DNA from: Thermococcus sp. MAR1
GTDB taxonomy: Archaea > Methanobacteriota_B > Thermococci > Thermococcales > Thermococcaceae
Direction: 5' to 3'
DNA length: 64,000 nucleotides
Assembly: GCF_012027305.1 (NCBI RefSeq)
Contig: NZ_SNUF01000001.1
Span: 372,001-436,000 of the forward strand
The notes under the pieces are model-generated. The model saw nothing but the letters and a program-made list of their open reading frames with translations, searched no databases and was not told the origin of the DNA. The position numbers and the translations under genes are program-made. Shown piece by piece: positions 50,373 through 60,032 of this stretch (its first letter is position 1; every line of letters begins with the position of its first letter).

Positions 50373-51068
50373 ATGCTCGCTCTCAACAGGCTGGTGGAGG
50401 AGGGTGACGCTCGGGGAATCCTAGAGTACGCCAGGGAGTTTCACGGCCACGTCTGTCCCTACCTGGCGCTCGGAATCCGGGCGTCGCTCATAGCCATGGA
50501 GGAACTCGGTGTTGGAAGGCTCGACTACTCTGGAAGTGTTGACGAATCCGTTCTCGCCATAGTCGAGATCAATAGCTGCTTCACCGACGGTGTTCAGGTG
50601 ACGACAGGCTGCACCTTAGGAAACAACTCTCTGATATACCTCGACTTGGGAAAGACAGCCCTCACACTGGTGAAGCGCTCCATCTGGGAGGGGGTTAGAG
50701 TTTATGCAGATGCCGAGGAGCTGAGGAAGTATTACCCACCAGATGCCACAGAGCTCTTCAGGAGGGTAGTCAAGGAAAGAAAGGGAACCGAAGAAGAGCG
50801 GAGGCGCCTCTGGGAACTCTGGGAGGATATAGCATACACCATGCTGGAGCTCCCGAGGGAGGAGTTCAAGATTGAACGGGTTAAGTTTCCCCCGATAGAG
50901 CAGGCGCCGATAGTGGAGAGCGTCCGCTGCTCGGAGTGCGGGGAGCTGGTTATGGAAACCCGGGCAGTTTACATAAACGACGAGCCCTTCTGCCTCCGCT
51001 GTGCCGGGGAAACCTACCGGGCGGTGGTTGGTAGGGGAATAGTGAAAGTCTCGCCAAGGGGGTGCTGA
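50373..51068 (+). CDS. FmdE family protein
   Basis: A 231-residue FmdE-type protein, associated with molybdenum/tungsten formylmethanofuran dehydrogenase operons in methanogens but also present near metal transporters. The domain motifs are [16 protein letters not shown] (about 24-39), [34 protein letters not shown] (about 66-99), with Cys and His placed to bind a metal, and a C-terminal zinc ribbon CSECGELV...FCLRC (about 190-215). ATG 50373 follows GGTGAT. It starts the operon with the ABC transporter genes. Role here probably linked to the metal imported. Confidence 0.88.
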   Translation: MLALNRLVEEGDARGILEYAREFHGHVCPYLALGIRASLIAMEELGVGRLDYSGSVDESVLAIVEINSCFTDGVQVTTGCTLGNNSLIYLDLGKTALTLVKRSIWEGVRVYADAEELRKYYPPDATELFRRVVKERKGTEEERRRLWELWEDIAYTMLELPREEFKIERVKFPPIEQAPIVESVRCSECGELVMETRAVYINDEPFCLRCAGETYRAVVGRGIVKVSPRGC

Positions 51069-51069
51069 G

Positions 51070-52188
51070 ATGAGAAGGTTCCTTGCCCTGTTTTTAATCC
51101 TGCTCGTGGTTTCAATAAGCGGCTGCATTGGGAGCAGCACGAACACCGAAACCGGAAAGGCTACGATAACCGTCACGGACGCCCTTGGGAGGAGCGTCGA
51201 GGTTTCGGCGAAGGTGAACCGGGTCGTTGCCGTCGGTCCCGGAGCGCTACGGCTGGTGGTTTACCTGAACGCGAGCGATATGGTGGTCGGCGTTGAGGAC
51301 TTCGAGAAACGCTACAACTTTGGAAGGCCCTACATCATAGCCCACCCTGAACTCCGGGAGCTGCCGACCGTCGGACCGGGCGGGCCTGGCAAACTGCCGG
51401 ACTTCGAGGCGCTCATAGAGCTGAAGCCCGACGTTATCTTCATAACCTACGTGGACAAGAAGACGGCCGATGATATACAGGCCAAGACCGGAATCCCCGT
51501 CGTCGTCCTCAGCTACGGCCAGCTGGCGACCTTCGAGGACGAGGAGCTCTTCAAATCCCTCGAACTGGCGGGCAGGATACTCGGAAGGGAGAAGAGGGCA
51601 GAGGAGGTAATCAACTTCATCAATGCAACCCAGAAGGACCTGATGAAGCGCACCTCTGGAGTTGAACCGAAGACCGTTTTCGTCGGCGGAATCGGTTACA
51701 AGGGAGCCCACGGAATTGAGAGCACGGAGGCCAGTTATCCGCCGTTCATCGTCGTTCACGCCAAGAACGTTGCCGACGGGCTTGGGAGCGGCCACCAGTT
51801 CATCGACAAGGAGAAGCTCCTCGAGTGGCAGCCCGAGTACATATTCATCGACGAGGGTGGCCTTAAGCTGATCCTCGACGATTACTCAAAGAATCCGGAC
51901 TTTTACGCCTCTCTTAAGGCCGTCAAGGAGGGCAACGTCTACGGCATACTTCCCTATAACTTCTACACCACCAACGTTGGAACGGCCTTGGCCGATGCGT
52001 ACTTCATCGGGAAGGTGCTCTACCCCGAGAGGTTCAGCGACGTTGACCCGGCGAAGAAGGCCGACGAGATATACGCCTTCCTGCTCGGAAAGCCCGTTTA
52101 CGATACCATGAAGGAGCAGTTCGGGGGATTCGGGAAGATAGATCTCTCCAACGGAACGATTAAATACTCACTGCCGACCTCACCGTGA
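51070..52188 (+). CDS. ABC transporter substrate-binding lipoprotein (FecB/BtuF type)
   Basis: A 372-residue periplasmic-type binding protein for iron chelate, cobalamin, heme or an oxometalate. It begins with a lipoprotein signal ([19 protein letters not shown], Cys19), followed by [12 protein letters not shown], the typical start of the FecB fold, and [16 protein letters not shown]. The C-terminal lobe ends in a Ser-containing tail. ATG 51070 follows GGTGCTGAG and lies two bases after the fmdE stop. The ligand cannot be determined by sequence; the FmdE and NifX-like neighbours hint at a molybdenum, tungsten or iron species. Confidence 0.9.
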   Translation: MRRFLALFLILLVVSISGCIGSSTNTETGKATITVTDALGRSVEVSAKVNRVVAVGPGALRLVVYLNASDMVVGVEDFEKRYNFGRPYIIAHPELRELPTVGPGGPGKLPDFEALIELKPDVIFITYVDKKTADDIQAKTGIPVVVLSYGQLATFEDEELFKSLELAGRILGREKRAEEVINFINATQKDLMKRTSGVEPKTVFVGGIGYKGAHGIESTEASYPPFIVVHAKNVADGLGSGHQFIDKEKLLEWQPEYIFIDEGGLKLILDDYSKNPDFYASLKAVKEGNVYGILPYNFYTTNVGTALADAYFIGKVLYPERFSDVDPAKKADEIYAFLLGKPVYDTMKEQFGGFGKIDLSNGTIKYSLPTSP

Positions 52189-52193
52189 TGGGA

Positions 52194-53228
52194 ATGGACT
52201 ACGAGGGCTACGTGGCCAGGAAACTGTCCATCGGCCTTTTCCTTCTTCTTTCCATCCTCGCAGTTAGCCTGTACTCCCTCTCCCACGGTGCCTACTTCCT
52301 CTCGGTGAGGGAGGTCGTTGATGCACTCCTCGGCGGCGGGACGGATGGCGCCAGAGTGGTAGTTTGGAACATAAGGATGCCGAGAATAGTTGCAGGTCTC
52401 CTGGTCGGTGCCTCCCTTGCCGTGGCCGGTGCCGTCATGCAGGGCTTTCTGCGGAATCCATTAGCGACCCCTTTCACAATGGGTGTCTCCCACGGGGCGA
52501 TGTTCGGTGCTTCCCTTGCGATACTCCTGGGGGCAGGCTATGCTGAGAGTTCCGGAAGGATTTCGCTTGACAACCCCTACGCCGTTGTGCTCTTTGCCTT
52601 CATCGGCGCCATAAGCGCCACGGCCGTGATTCTTGCACTGGCGAGACTGAAGGGACTCAGCCCGGAGGCCATAATTCTGGCGGGGGTTGCCATGAGTTCA
52701 CTCTTCGTTGCACTAACTACCCTCGTCCAGTATTTCGCCGACGAGCTCCAGCTGGCGGCCATGGTCTACTGGAGTTTCGGCGACCTCGGAAGGGCCACTT
52801 GGCGGGAAAACGCGATAATGCTCGTTGTGTTCGTTCCAATCTTCGCGTACTTCGTCGTTAAGCGCTGGGATTTGAACGCCTCAGTTATGGGGGACGACGT
52901 TGCAAAGAGCGTTGGGGTTGACGTTGAGAGGGTTCGCCTTATCTCGACCTTCCTGGCGGCACTGATAACCGCGGTGAGCGTTGCCTTTGTAGGTGTCATC
53001 GGCTTCGTTGGCCTCATAGCACCCCACGCCATTAGGCTTGTTGCCGGCGGTGACTATCGCTTCCTCATTCCCCTGTCGGCCCTCGCCGGCGCCCTGCTAC
53101 TCGTGGCCGCCGACACTATTGCCAGGCTGGTTTTGTCCCCGATGATCCTTCCGGTGGGCATAGTGACTTCTTTCCTCGGTGCCCCCGCGTTCATATACCT
53201 CCTGATAAGGATGGAGGGACGGAGATGA
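52194..53228 (+). CDS. ABC transporter permease (FecCD family)
   Basis: A 344-residue permease with ten helices of the BtuC/FhuB/FecCD type. Signature segments are RMPRIVAGLLVGASLAVAGAVMQGFLRNPLATP (about 64-96) and GFVGLIAPHAIRLVAGGDYR (about 267-286), the latter including the helix that couples to the ATPase. The ATG at 52194 is used; GTG 52185 and ATG 52188 overlap the previous stop and are alternatives. It ends four bases into the ATPase gene. Confidence 0.93.
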   Translation: MDYEGYVARKLSIGLFLLLSILAVSLYSLSHGAYFLSVREVVDALLGGGTDGARVVVWNIRMPRIVAGLLVGASLAVAGAVMQGFLRNPLATPFTMGVSHGAMFGASLAILLGAGYAESSGRISLDNPYAVVLFAFIGAISATAVILALARLKGLSPEAIILAGVAMSSLFVALTTLVQYFADELQLAAMVYWSFGDLGRATWRENAIMLVVFVPIFAYFVVKRWDLNASVMGDDVAKSVGVDVERVRLISTFLAALITAVSVAFVGVIGFVGLIAPHAIRLVAGGDYRFLIPLSALAGALLLVAADTIARLVLSPMILPVGIVTSFLGAPAFIYLLIRMEGRR

Positions 53229-54007
53229 AGGCCGTACGGGTGAGGAACCTCCACTTCACCTATAACGGCTCGGAGGCCCTCAGGGGTGTTGAGCTGGAGA
53301 TTGAAGAGGGGGAGTTCGTGGCGATACTCGGCCCCAACGGTGCCGGAAAGTCAACCCTCCTCAAGTGCATCGCTGGAATCCTGGACTGTGGGGCGGTTGA
53401 AGTGCTTGAACGCCCGGTGGAGAATTACTCCAGGGATGAGCTGGCGAGGATTCTCGCTTACGTGCCCCAGAGGTGCGAGCCAGGGTTTATGACGGTTTTT
53501 GATACAGTTCTGCTCGGCAGGAGGCCCTACATGGGGCTGAGGCCGTCGAAGCGAGATGTTGAGACCGTAAAGAGAGTCCTGAGGATGATGGGTATAGCTC
53601 ACCTTGCGCTGAAGCCCACCAAGGAGCTGAGCGGCGGGGAACTCCAGAAGGTGAGCATTGCGAGGGCCCTGGCTCAGGAGCCTAGAATACTCCTCATGGA
53701 CGAGCCGACCAACAACCTTGACATCAAGAGCCAGCTGGAGGTTATGGAAACTGCTAAGAAGTTCGCGGAAGATGGGAAAACTTCGATCGTGGTCATGCAT
53801 GACGTCAACCTGGCCCTTCGCTTCGCCAGGAGGTTCGTCTTCATGAAGGGTGGAAGGATTGTGGCCGACGGTGGGAGGGAAATACTGAAGCCTGCTCTCT
53901 TCGAGGAGGTCTATGACGTGAAGGTTGGGATAGAAGAGGTAGGGGGAATCCCCGTCGTGGTTCCCCTCTCACATCTCGGCCTCTCCGAGGAACTCAAGGA
54001 GGTCTAG
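53225..54007 (+). CDS. ABC transporter ATPase (FecE/BtuD type)
   Basis: A 260-residue ATP-binding cassette protein. Walker A GPNGAGKS (about 38-45), signature LSGGELQK (about 138-145), Walker B ILLMDEPTNNLD (about 158-169) and the switch histidine in VMHDVN (about 191-196) are intact. It energises import with the FecC-type permease. ATG 53225 overlaps the permease stop as ATGA. The 3' end overlaps the convergent TPR gene by 39 bases. Confidence 0.95.
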   Translation: MKAVRVRNLHFTYNGSEALRGVELEIEEGEFVAILGPNGAGKSTLLKCIAGILDCGAVEVLERPVENYSRDELARILAYVPQRCEPGFMTVFDTVLLGRRPYMGLRPSKRDVETVKRVLRMMGIAHLALKPTKELSGGELQKVSIARALAQEPRILLMDEPTNNLDIKSQLEVMETAKKFAEDGKTSIVVMHDVNLALRFARRFVFMKGGRIVADGGREILKPALFEEVYDVKVGIEEVGGIPVVVPLSHLGLSEELKEV

Positions 54008-54928
54008 CAGGCGCGGGTCCTTGACCTTTTCTATAGCCTTTCCTGCCTCTTCCGCCTCGATCTTGCCGTCCTTGTAGAGGGCTATCGCCTTCACGGCCTC
54101 AAAGAAGTCCGCCAGCTCCGGCATTGCTTTGGCGAACATATCCATGTGCAGGTAAACCGTCTCGAAGTCGTCCTCAAGGAACAGCTGCCAGAGGACGTCC
54201 ATCAGCGAACCGAAGGTGATATCCTCGTAGTCGCTTCCTCTGGCATGAATCAGTGCGTAGAGGCACTCCTGCAAAGCAGCATCGTAGTTCTCGTCCTCCT
54301 CAAATATCTCCTCGAAGCTGAGGTGTATCTCAACGAGGAGGTCGCTCTTGTCTAAGACTCTTGGTAGAAGGCCGGCGAGCATTGCCTTTGCCTCGTAAGT
54401 CTCTCCCGACTCGAAGAGAACGTAGGCCTTGTGGATGGCTATCCTCAGGACCTCGTCCTCGTTTTCGAGCTCGCGGTATATCTCCTCCGCCTTTTCCATG
54501 AGCCCTATGGCCTTTTCGTACTCTTGGAGTTCCTCGTGGATGAGCGCCATGGCGTAGTAGATTTTCGCTATGTTCTCCCTGTTCCCCTTCTCGGTCTCCT
54601 CTTCAAGCAGTGCCCTGTAAAGGTCGAGGCCCTTTTCAAGCTCTCCTATCAGGTAGTAGAGGTCGGCAAGCTCGAACTTTACCTCAAAGGTGTCCTTCTC
54701 CTCGGCCATCTTTTCAAACTCGCTCAGCTTGTCTATGCCCAGAAGTTCGTGGAAGTAGTAAACGGTGAGCTTGTACAGTTCGAAATCTCCACACTCCAGG
54801 GCGAGCTTTTCGGCCTTTTCGAGGACCTCTTTAAGCTCCTCGTCGCCCAGCTCGTCAACCCTGTGGTACAGAAGGGTTGCAACCTTTTTGCAGTCCTTTT
54901 CCTCGATTGCCTTCAGAATCTCTTCCAT
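53969..54928 (-). CDS. Tetratricopeptide-repeat protein
   Basis: A 319-residue acidic, all-helical protein with TPR-type repeats: GDFELYKLTVYYFHELLGI, FELADLYYLIGELEKGLDLYRALLEEE, IYYAMALIHEELQEYEKAIGLMEKAEEIYREL, and AYVLFESGETYEAKAMLAGLL, spaced by about 34-40 residues from about residue 40 to 250. It presumably acts as a protein-protein adaptor; no partner is evident. ATG 54928 follows GAGGTG; the frame to 54982 is not supported. It is convergent with the ABC ATPase gene. Confidence 0.85.
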   Translation of the reverse strand: MEEILKAIEEKDCKKVATLLYHRVDELGDEELKEVLEKAEKLALECGDFELYKLTVYYFHELLGIDKLSEFEKMAEEKDTFEVKFELADLYYLIGELEKGLDLYRALLEEETEKGNRENIAKIYYAMALIHEELQEYEKAIGLMEKAEEIYRELENEDEVLRIAIHKAYVLFESGETYEAKAMLAGLLPRVLDKSDLLVEIHLSFEEIFEEDENYDAALQECLYALIHARGSDYEDITFGSLMDVLWQLFLEDDFETVYLHMDMFAKAMPELADFFEAVKAIALYKDGKIEAEEAGKAIEKVKDPRLLDLLEFLGEAEM

Positions 54929-54997
54929 CTCGGAACACCTCAGAATAATTAGCCGTCCGGAGGTATTTAACGCTTTGGTCAAAATTAAATGGAGGAG

Positions 54998-57994
54998 TCA
55001 GCGCCTCCTCCAGAGGGCAACTAGGATCGCCAGAACCGCTATCACTCCCGGGCCGCAGGTGCCCCCTGACTCGGTCGGGGATGGTTGGGTGCTGGAGGGA
55101 CTCGTCTCTGGAGAGCTAGTTGTCCCACTCGGCGTGCTCGACGTCGTCTCAGGTGGTGTGGTGGTAGTTAGGGCTTCGGTTGATGTAGTCTCGGTTGGAG
55201 AGGGGCTCTCCGCGGCTCCAACCGTGATGGTGATTTTCTTGACGTCCTCCCCTCCTGCGTCGTCCGTTACCGTCAGCGTTACAGTGTAGTTGCCGGCCTT
55301 CTCGAAGGCGTGAACAGGCTCGGCCTCGCTTGATGTGCCTCCGTCTCCAAAGTCCCAGCTCCAGCTCACCACTTCCCCATCTCTGTCGTGGGACTTGTCT
55401 GCAAAGCTTACCTCCTCCCCGGCCTTCGGCTCCTTCGGTAGGAATGTGAAGTCCGCGGTGGGCAGGTAGTTCCTTGGTTCAACGGTTATCTCCTTGGAGT
55501 AGGCATTCTTAAGGCCGCTCTCATCCTCGACCGTCAGCAGGACGGTGTATTTGCCCGGCTGAGAATAGGTATGCCGGGGGTTCCTCTCGGTCGAGGTGCT
55601 TCCGTCTCCGAAGTTCCAGTTCCAGCCTGCAACTTCTCCATCAGGGTCAGTGGAGCTGTCTATGAATCTTACCTCTTCACCGACCTTCAGCTCCGCTGGC
55701 GAGTAGCTGAAGAGTGCCGTGGGTTCTTTGTTCTGCTGGACGTTGATGGTTGCGCTGCACGTCGAGTTCTTGCCCCATGAGTCGTAGACCGTGAGGAGTG
55801 CGTTGTAAACTCCTTCTCTGTCGTAGACGTGGTCAAGTTCACTCCCGTTGCCCTCAACGCTGAAGCCGTCCCCGAAATCGAGCTCCCAGCGCATGGTGTC
55901 GTTGTCGGGATCGTTCAGGTGGAGCTGGAAGTTCGCCTTTAGTGGTCTCTTCCCGGCTGTGGGAGTTACCTCCATGGTGCACTCGGGGGGATTGTCCATT
56001 GCCAGGAGGACGTTGTAGTTGAAGTGGAGGAACCCGAAGTTAAACACTATCGGGCTGTTTTCACGGTTCTTGTAGTAGTCTCCCTTGCTCGGCACGTAGA
56101 AGTCGAGAACTAAATGCCCGTCCTCGCTGTCAGTGTAGATAACGCCAGTGGCGTTGTACCACTTGTCCCTGTCATCTATCCTGCCTTCATACGCGACCAG
56201 GATGCTCGTTTCGTCGGAGAAGGTCACTTCGTGGGTGCTGACCCTCTCATATCCGTAGTTCCCCTCCATACTGCCCTCGACGGTCGTGATCCCCGAGACG
56301 CCTCCGCCTCCCTTGGCGCTCAGGGAGACACCGACGGTGAAGGTGTTCTTGCTCTTCTTCCAGTTCAGCTGCTTTGTGTACTGCTCGTAGGAGCTCCCAA
56401 CCTTTCCAGCTTCGATTGTGAAAACTCCGAGGACGTTCCCGACCTCGTAGTTCTTCAGCTCGGTTATCTTCGTGGGGTATGTGTTGATGTCCCCTATTTC
56501 GTGCAGCTGGGAGTCGTAGTTCACGAAGTGGACGTTGGGCGGCCCCTTGGGGATGCTGACGAGGATGTACTGCTGCTCGCCGTTGATGATGGCAAGCTCG
56601 GGAGGGCTTATTATTGGGAACTCGTAGACCTCGTAGTCAGTGCTCACGTAGAGCGCCCCATCGGCCATGTCCGAGAGCATCTTGTAGGTTATGGCAGTCT
56701 CATAGGACTTCCCGGTTTCCCTCTGCATCTTGAAGCCGAGGGAGGTTTTTAGGGAAAACTCGCTTCCACCTCCCAGTACCTTGCTGCCGGTCTTCACGGT
56801 GAGCCCTATCGTCATCTTGACGTCGTGGGTGGCCTTGACCGATGCCACCTGCTTCTCTCCCTTCTTGTTCTTGTACTCCGCGTAGAAAACCCCGGTATCG
56901 TTTATCACATCAAAGTCCACTGGCGGTGCGTTGATGACCGCTATCACTTCGTCAACGACGCTCATAGTTGCTTTGTTTGGCGGTCCGACGATTATGGAAT
57001 CGCCGTTCACATCTCCAACCGCCAGTCCGGCCCCGTAGGTGAACTCCGTCTTCAGGCCCTTCGGTCCGTTGAGCAGTTCTCCCCCCATGTTGTAGGCCTT
57101 GACGTATCCGTCTTGCGATGCCCAGAGTATCTCATCAACGCCGTCGGTGTTGACGTCGCCAACCGCTATCCTGTCTCCCTTCTTGAAGGGGACCGTGAAC
57201 TTGGCTATCTCCGAAGCTTTGTACTGACCGCCGTTCTTGCTCAGGGAGAAAACGTGTATCCCCACCGTCGGGGTGTCCCGGCTCGCTATGACTATCTCGT
57301 CCAGTCCGTCGAGGTTCACATCGCCGGTTGCGAGTTCGTCCCTGTCCTTGAGGTTGAAGTAGTCCTCGGTTGAGAAGCTCCCCATGACGTTGCCGCTTGT
57401 GTCGTATATCCTCACGGTATCCTCGTCGTAGTCGGCATGGACTATCTCCGCTTTCCCGTCGCCGTCAAAATCGCCGGCCCCTATCGAATCGCCTATCTCG
57501 AAATCATCCACCTTGAACTTGCCCAGGACGTTGAAGTTCCCATCAAAGACCTTTATCCAGTTGTTCCTGTCGGCGAAGATTATCTCCTCCTTTCCGTCCC
57601 CGTCAACGTCGCCGCATGCCAAATCGTCCCCTTCCTCAAAGTTCACGTCGTGCTTTCCAAGCTCATCGCCGGTCATGGTGTAGATGTATATCTTATCGGT
57701 GCTCCTGTCTCCCTGGATTATCTCCGCCTTTCCGTCGCCGTTGACATCGCACGAGACGAGCTCGTCCCACTTTTCATAGCCGGTGTGGAACTGGACGACG
57801 TAGCCACCGGTCTCGTTTTCATAGCCCCAGATGTAGTCTCCCCTATCACCTATGATGATCTCTTCGTTCGCTATCACCATTCCCCCGGAACCATAGAGAA
57901 GGTCGGCCTCTCCAGCCTTCACTGAATGGGAGGGCACGGCAAGTAGGGAGATGATAAGAAATAACCAAACCAGAAGGGCAGTTCCCTTTTTCAT
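54998..57994 (-). CDS. Surface-anchored FG-GAP / PKD-repeat protein with CGP-CTERM-like tail
   Basis: A 998-residue exported protein. Signal peptide about 1-27; N-terminal beta-propeller-like repeats (about 45-345) with calcium-binding loops of the form DVNGDGKAEI, DVDGDGKEEI, DFDGDGKAEI and DVNTDGVDEI; a mid region of unrecognised type (about 350-680); three PKD domains (about 690-930) with WELDFGDG, WNWNFGDG and WSWDFGDG; a Ser/Thr-rich linker (about 930-975); and a C-terminal GGTCGPGVIAVLAILVALWRRR-type membrane anchor, matching the CGP-CTERM signal known only in Thermococcaceae. The last Cys probably carries the anchor. ATG 57994; a possible leader hairpin is upstream. Confidence 0.93.
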   Translation of the reverse strand: MKKGTALLVWLFLIISLLAVPSHSVKAGEADLLYGSGGMVIANEEIIIGDRGDYIWGYENETGGYVVQFHTGYEKWDELVSCDVNGDGKAEIIQGDRSTDKIYIYTMTGDELGKHDVNFEEGDDLACGDVDGDGKEEIIFADRNNWIKVFDGNFNVLGKFKVDDFEIGDSIGAGDFDGDGKAEIVHADYDEDTVRIYDTSGNVMGSFSTEDYFNLKDRDELATGDVNLDGLDEIVIASRDTPTVGIHVFSLSKNGGQYKASEIAKFTVPFKKGDRIAVGDVNTDGVDEILWASQDGYVKAYNMGGELLNGPKGLKTEFTYGAGLAVGDVNGDSIIVGPPNKATMSVVDEVIAVINAPPVDFDVINDTGVFYAEYKNKKGEKQVASVKATHDVKMTIGLTVKTGSKVLGGGSEFSLKTSLGFKMQRETGKSYETAITYKMLSDMADGALYVSTDYEVYEFPIISPPELAIINGEQQYILVSIPKGPPNVHFVNYDSQLHEIGDINTYPTKITELKNYEVGNVLGVFTIEAGKVGSSYEQYTKQLNWKKSKNTFTVGVSLSAKGGGGVSGITTVEGSMEGNYGYERVSTHEVTFSDETSILVAYEGRIDDRDKWYNATGVIYTDSEDGHLVLDFYVPSKGDYYKNRENSPIVFNFGFLHFNYNVLLAMDNPPECTMEVTPTAGKRPLKANFQLHLNDPDNDTMRWELDFGDGFSVEGNGSELDHVYDREGVYNALLTVYDSWGKNSTCSATINVQQNKEPTALFSYSPAELKVGEEVRFIDSSTDPDGEVAGWNWNFGDGSTSTERNPRHTYSQPGKYTVLLTVEDESGLKNAYSKEITVEPRNYLPTADFTFLPKEPKAGEEVSFADKSHDRDGEVVSWSWDFGDGGTSSEAEPVHAFEKAGNYTVTLTVTDDAGGEDVKKITITVGAAESPSPTETTSTEALTTTTPPETTSSTPSGTTSSPETSPSSTQPSPTESGGTCGPGVIAVLAILVALWRRR

Positions 57995-58015
57995 AAATTC
58001 GCCCCCTTTCGATAG

Positions 58016-58057
58016 GAGTTTACAAAGACCTGCAAAAGAGCAGACCTAAGTAAACTC
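58016..58057 (-). promoter_or_regulatory. Inverted repeat in the leader of the FG-GAP/PKD gene
   Basis: GAGTTTAC (58016-58023) pairs with GTAAACTC (58050-58057), and an inner CTGC/GCAG stem (58030-58043, loop AAAAGA) lies between. A minus-strand TATA-like element near 58077-58088 puts the transcript start near 58055, so the structure would fold in the 60-base leader. Leaders this long are uncommon in Thermococcales, where a structure could act on RNA stability or translation. Confidence 0.45.
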
Positions 58058-58134
58058 ATGATACCATTGGACTTTGAAATATAAAAGGCTTTTCACCCAT
58101 CGTGTTACGATTCTCGGTTATAACTCCTGGGAGA

Positions 58135-58143
58135 GCTTTTTAA
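58135..58143 (+). promoter_or_regulatory. TATA-like element of the RNase Z gene
   Basis: CTTTTTAAG lies 23-31 bases before the ATG at 58166, which would leave almost no leader. Confidence 0.5.
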
Positions 58144-58165
58144 GTCCCCCTTCCTATGATGTAAC

Positions 58166-59110
58166 ATGCTCGAAGTGATTTTCCTCGGCACGGGCGGCAT
58201 AATGCCCACCAGGGAGAGAAACGTTCCGGCCATAGCGCTCCGCTACAACGGTGAGATTATACTCTTCGACGTCGGGGAGGGCACTATGAGGCAGATGAAC
58301 ACGGCAAAGCTCAGCCCAATGAAGGTGGAAAAGATTTTCATCACCCACTTCCACGGCGACCACTACCTCGGTTTAGCCGCGCTGATCCAGACGATGAACC
58401 TGTGGGACAGGGAAAAACCGCTCCATATCTACGGCCCCAAATACACCTTCGAGTTCGTCCAGCACTTCCTCCAGAGCGGCTTCTTCAGGCCGGGCTTTGA
58501 GATACACGTCCACGAGATTGGGGAAACCCGCTTGAAGTTCAATGGTTATGAAATCTGGTCATTCAAGGTCGAGCATGGAATTCCGGCTCTGGGCTACGTT
58601 TTTAGGGAAAAAGACCGGCGCGGGAAGTTCCTGCCGGAGAAGCTGAGGAAATACGGCCTGAGCGAGGGGCCGATACTCGGGAAGCTTGAGCGTGAAGGTA
58701 AAATCGAGTGGAACGGAAAAACGATTTACCTTGAGGACGTCACCGGGCCGAGGAGAAAGGGACTCAAGATAGCCTACACCGGCGACACCGAGCCCGCTGA
58801 AAGGGTCAGGCTCTTCGCCGAGAGGGCAGACCTTCTAATCCATGAGGCCACCTATCTGGATCCGGCCCATAGGGGCGACAGCTACCACTCAACGGTGGAG
58901 GAAGCCTGTGAGGTCGCTAAGAGGGCCAAGGTGAAGCTTTTGGCATTATTCCACAGGGCCTTCCGCTACACCTACGACGAATACACGAGCGGGGCCTCGC
59001 GAATATGCCGTGATTTTGGAGTGGATTTCGTAGTTCCGAGGGATTTTGATGTCCTGGAGTTTAAATCCGGCGAATTCAGTGTGAGAAACCTTCTGGAGGA
59101 GAGGGGATGA
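58166..59110 (+). CDS. rnz: Ribonuclease Z (tRNA 3' endonuclease)
   Basis: Removes 3' trailers from precursor tRNAs. The 314-residue product is the short-form tRNase Z: LGTGGIMPTRERNVPAI at the start, zinc ligands in THFHGDHYLG (about 60-69), the exosite arm region (about 145-200), YTGDTEPAE (aspartate ligand, about 206-214) and LFHRAFRY (histidine, about 262-269). ATG 58166. It overlaps the TraB-like gene by four bases, so the two are probably co-expressed. Confidence 0.96.
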   Translation: MLEVIFLGTGGIMPTRERNVPAIALRYNGEIILFDVGEGTMRQMNTAKLSPMKVEKIFITHFHGDHYLGLAALIQTMNLWDREKPLHIYGPKYTFEFVQHFLQSGFFRPGFEIHVHEIGETRLKFNGYEIWSFKVEHGIPALGYVFREKDRRGKFLPEKLRKYGLSEGPILGKLEREGKIEWNGKTIYLEDVTGPRRKGLKIAYTGDTEPAERVRLFAERADLLIHEATYLDPAHRGDSYHSTVEEACEVAKRAKVKLLALFHRAFRYTYDEYTSGASRICRDFGVDFVVPRDFDVLEFKSGEFSVRNLLEERG

Positions 59111-59808
59111 GCTACCTTCGTTACGTCAGGCTCATAGGCACGATGCACGTTTCGCCGAGGAGCAGGGAGGAGGTAATCAGGACAATACTCAATGAGAGGC
59201 CCCATGCTGTTGCTATAGAGCTCGACAGAGCGCGCTTTTTGGCGATGAACGAGAACAGGAGGCTAACTCTGGAGGAATCACTGCGCTTCGGCAGGAAGGG
59301 GCTGATAAACTACGTTTTAGCCAAGGTCGAGGAGAAGCTCGGTGAGGAGTTTGGCATGAAGCCCGGAGAGGAGATGAAAGCTGCCATAAACGCCGCCCAG
59401 AGGCTGGGTGTCCCGCTCTACCTCATAGACGAGGACATAAACCTCATACTCTCGAAGATTCTCGCCGCACCGGGAAGGGAGAAGCTCCTCATGGCGCTGG
59501 AGGCGCTTGGAATATTCCTGCCGGTTAAGTCCGGTGAAATGGCCGACCCGATGGCGGAGTACAGGGTCATGATGATTCAGTTTCGGAGGAGATACCCCTA
59601 CCTCTACCGCGTCCTGGTCGAGGAGCGCAACGAGGTCATGGCGAGGAATTTGATCTCAATCGTGGAGAACCTCAAGCTCCGGGGGGTTAAGAGGCCCAGG
59701 GTTGTGGCCGTTGTCGGCCTCGGCCACAAGCCCGGGATAGAGCACCTCCTCGAGAGGGCGAAGGAGAGAAGGTTTCTCTCGCCCTACTGGACTGCGGGGG
59801 TGGTATGA
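59107..59808 (+). CDS. TraB/PrgY-family protein
   Basis: A 233-residue TraB-family protein with the fold of the ancestral erythromycin-esterase/Tiki type metalloenzymes. The first strand carries the GTMH motif (RLIGTMHVS, about 8-16), followed by AIELDRARF and a C-terminal VVAVVGLGHKPGIEHLL (about 205-220) with the matching GxxH motif. Function in archaea is unknown. The start overlaps the end of rnz as ATGA. A small zinc-ribbon gene follows with overlap. Confidence 0.88.
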   Translation: MSYLRYVRLIGTMHVSPRSREEVIRTILNERPHAVAIELDRARFLAMNENRRLTLEESLRFGRKGLINYVLAKVEEKLGEEFGMKPGEEMKAAINAAQRLGVPLYLIDEDINLILSKILAAPGREKLLMALEALGIFLPVKSGEMADPMAEYRVMMIQFRRRYPYLYRVLVEERNEVMARNLISIVENLKLRGVKRPRVVAVVGLGHKPGIEHLLERAKERRFLSPYWTAGVV

Positions 59809-59984
59809 TGGAAAGGAGGCATCTGGTCTGCCCGCTCTGCGGGGGAACGGACTTTGATGTTGAGGAAGGCAAGATAGACAGCAAATGGGGGTTCACCGCC
59901 CACAAGGTGAAGATAGTCATCTGCAGGAACTGCGGCTACGTAATGATGTTCTACAAGGGCAGAACCATCTGGGACTTCGACTGA
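59808..59984 (+). CDS. Small zinc-ribbon protein
   Basis: A 58-residue protein with two Cys pairs, CPLCGG (about 8-13) and CRNCGY (about 39-44), forming a zinc ribbon, and an aromatic tail (FYKGRTIWDFD). The ATG at 59808 overlaps the last base of the TraB-like gene and has GGGTGG four bases upstream; ATG 59805 is an alternative. Such ribbons often bind RNA or protein in ribosome or RNA-polymerase contexts. No function can be assigned. Confidence 0.8.
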   Translation: MERRHLVCPLCGGTDFDVEEGKIDSKWGFTAHKVKIVICRNCGYVMMFYKGRTIWDFD

Positions 59985-60032
59985 TTCGTTACTTTTATAT
60001 TTGAAAGAGCCCCAGCATTCTTGGGGATCACC

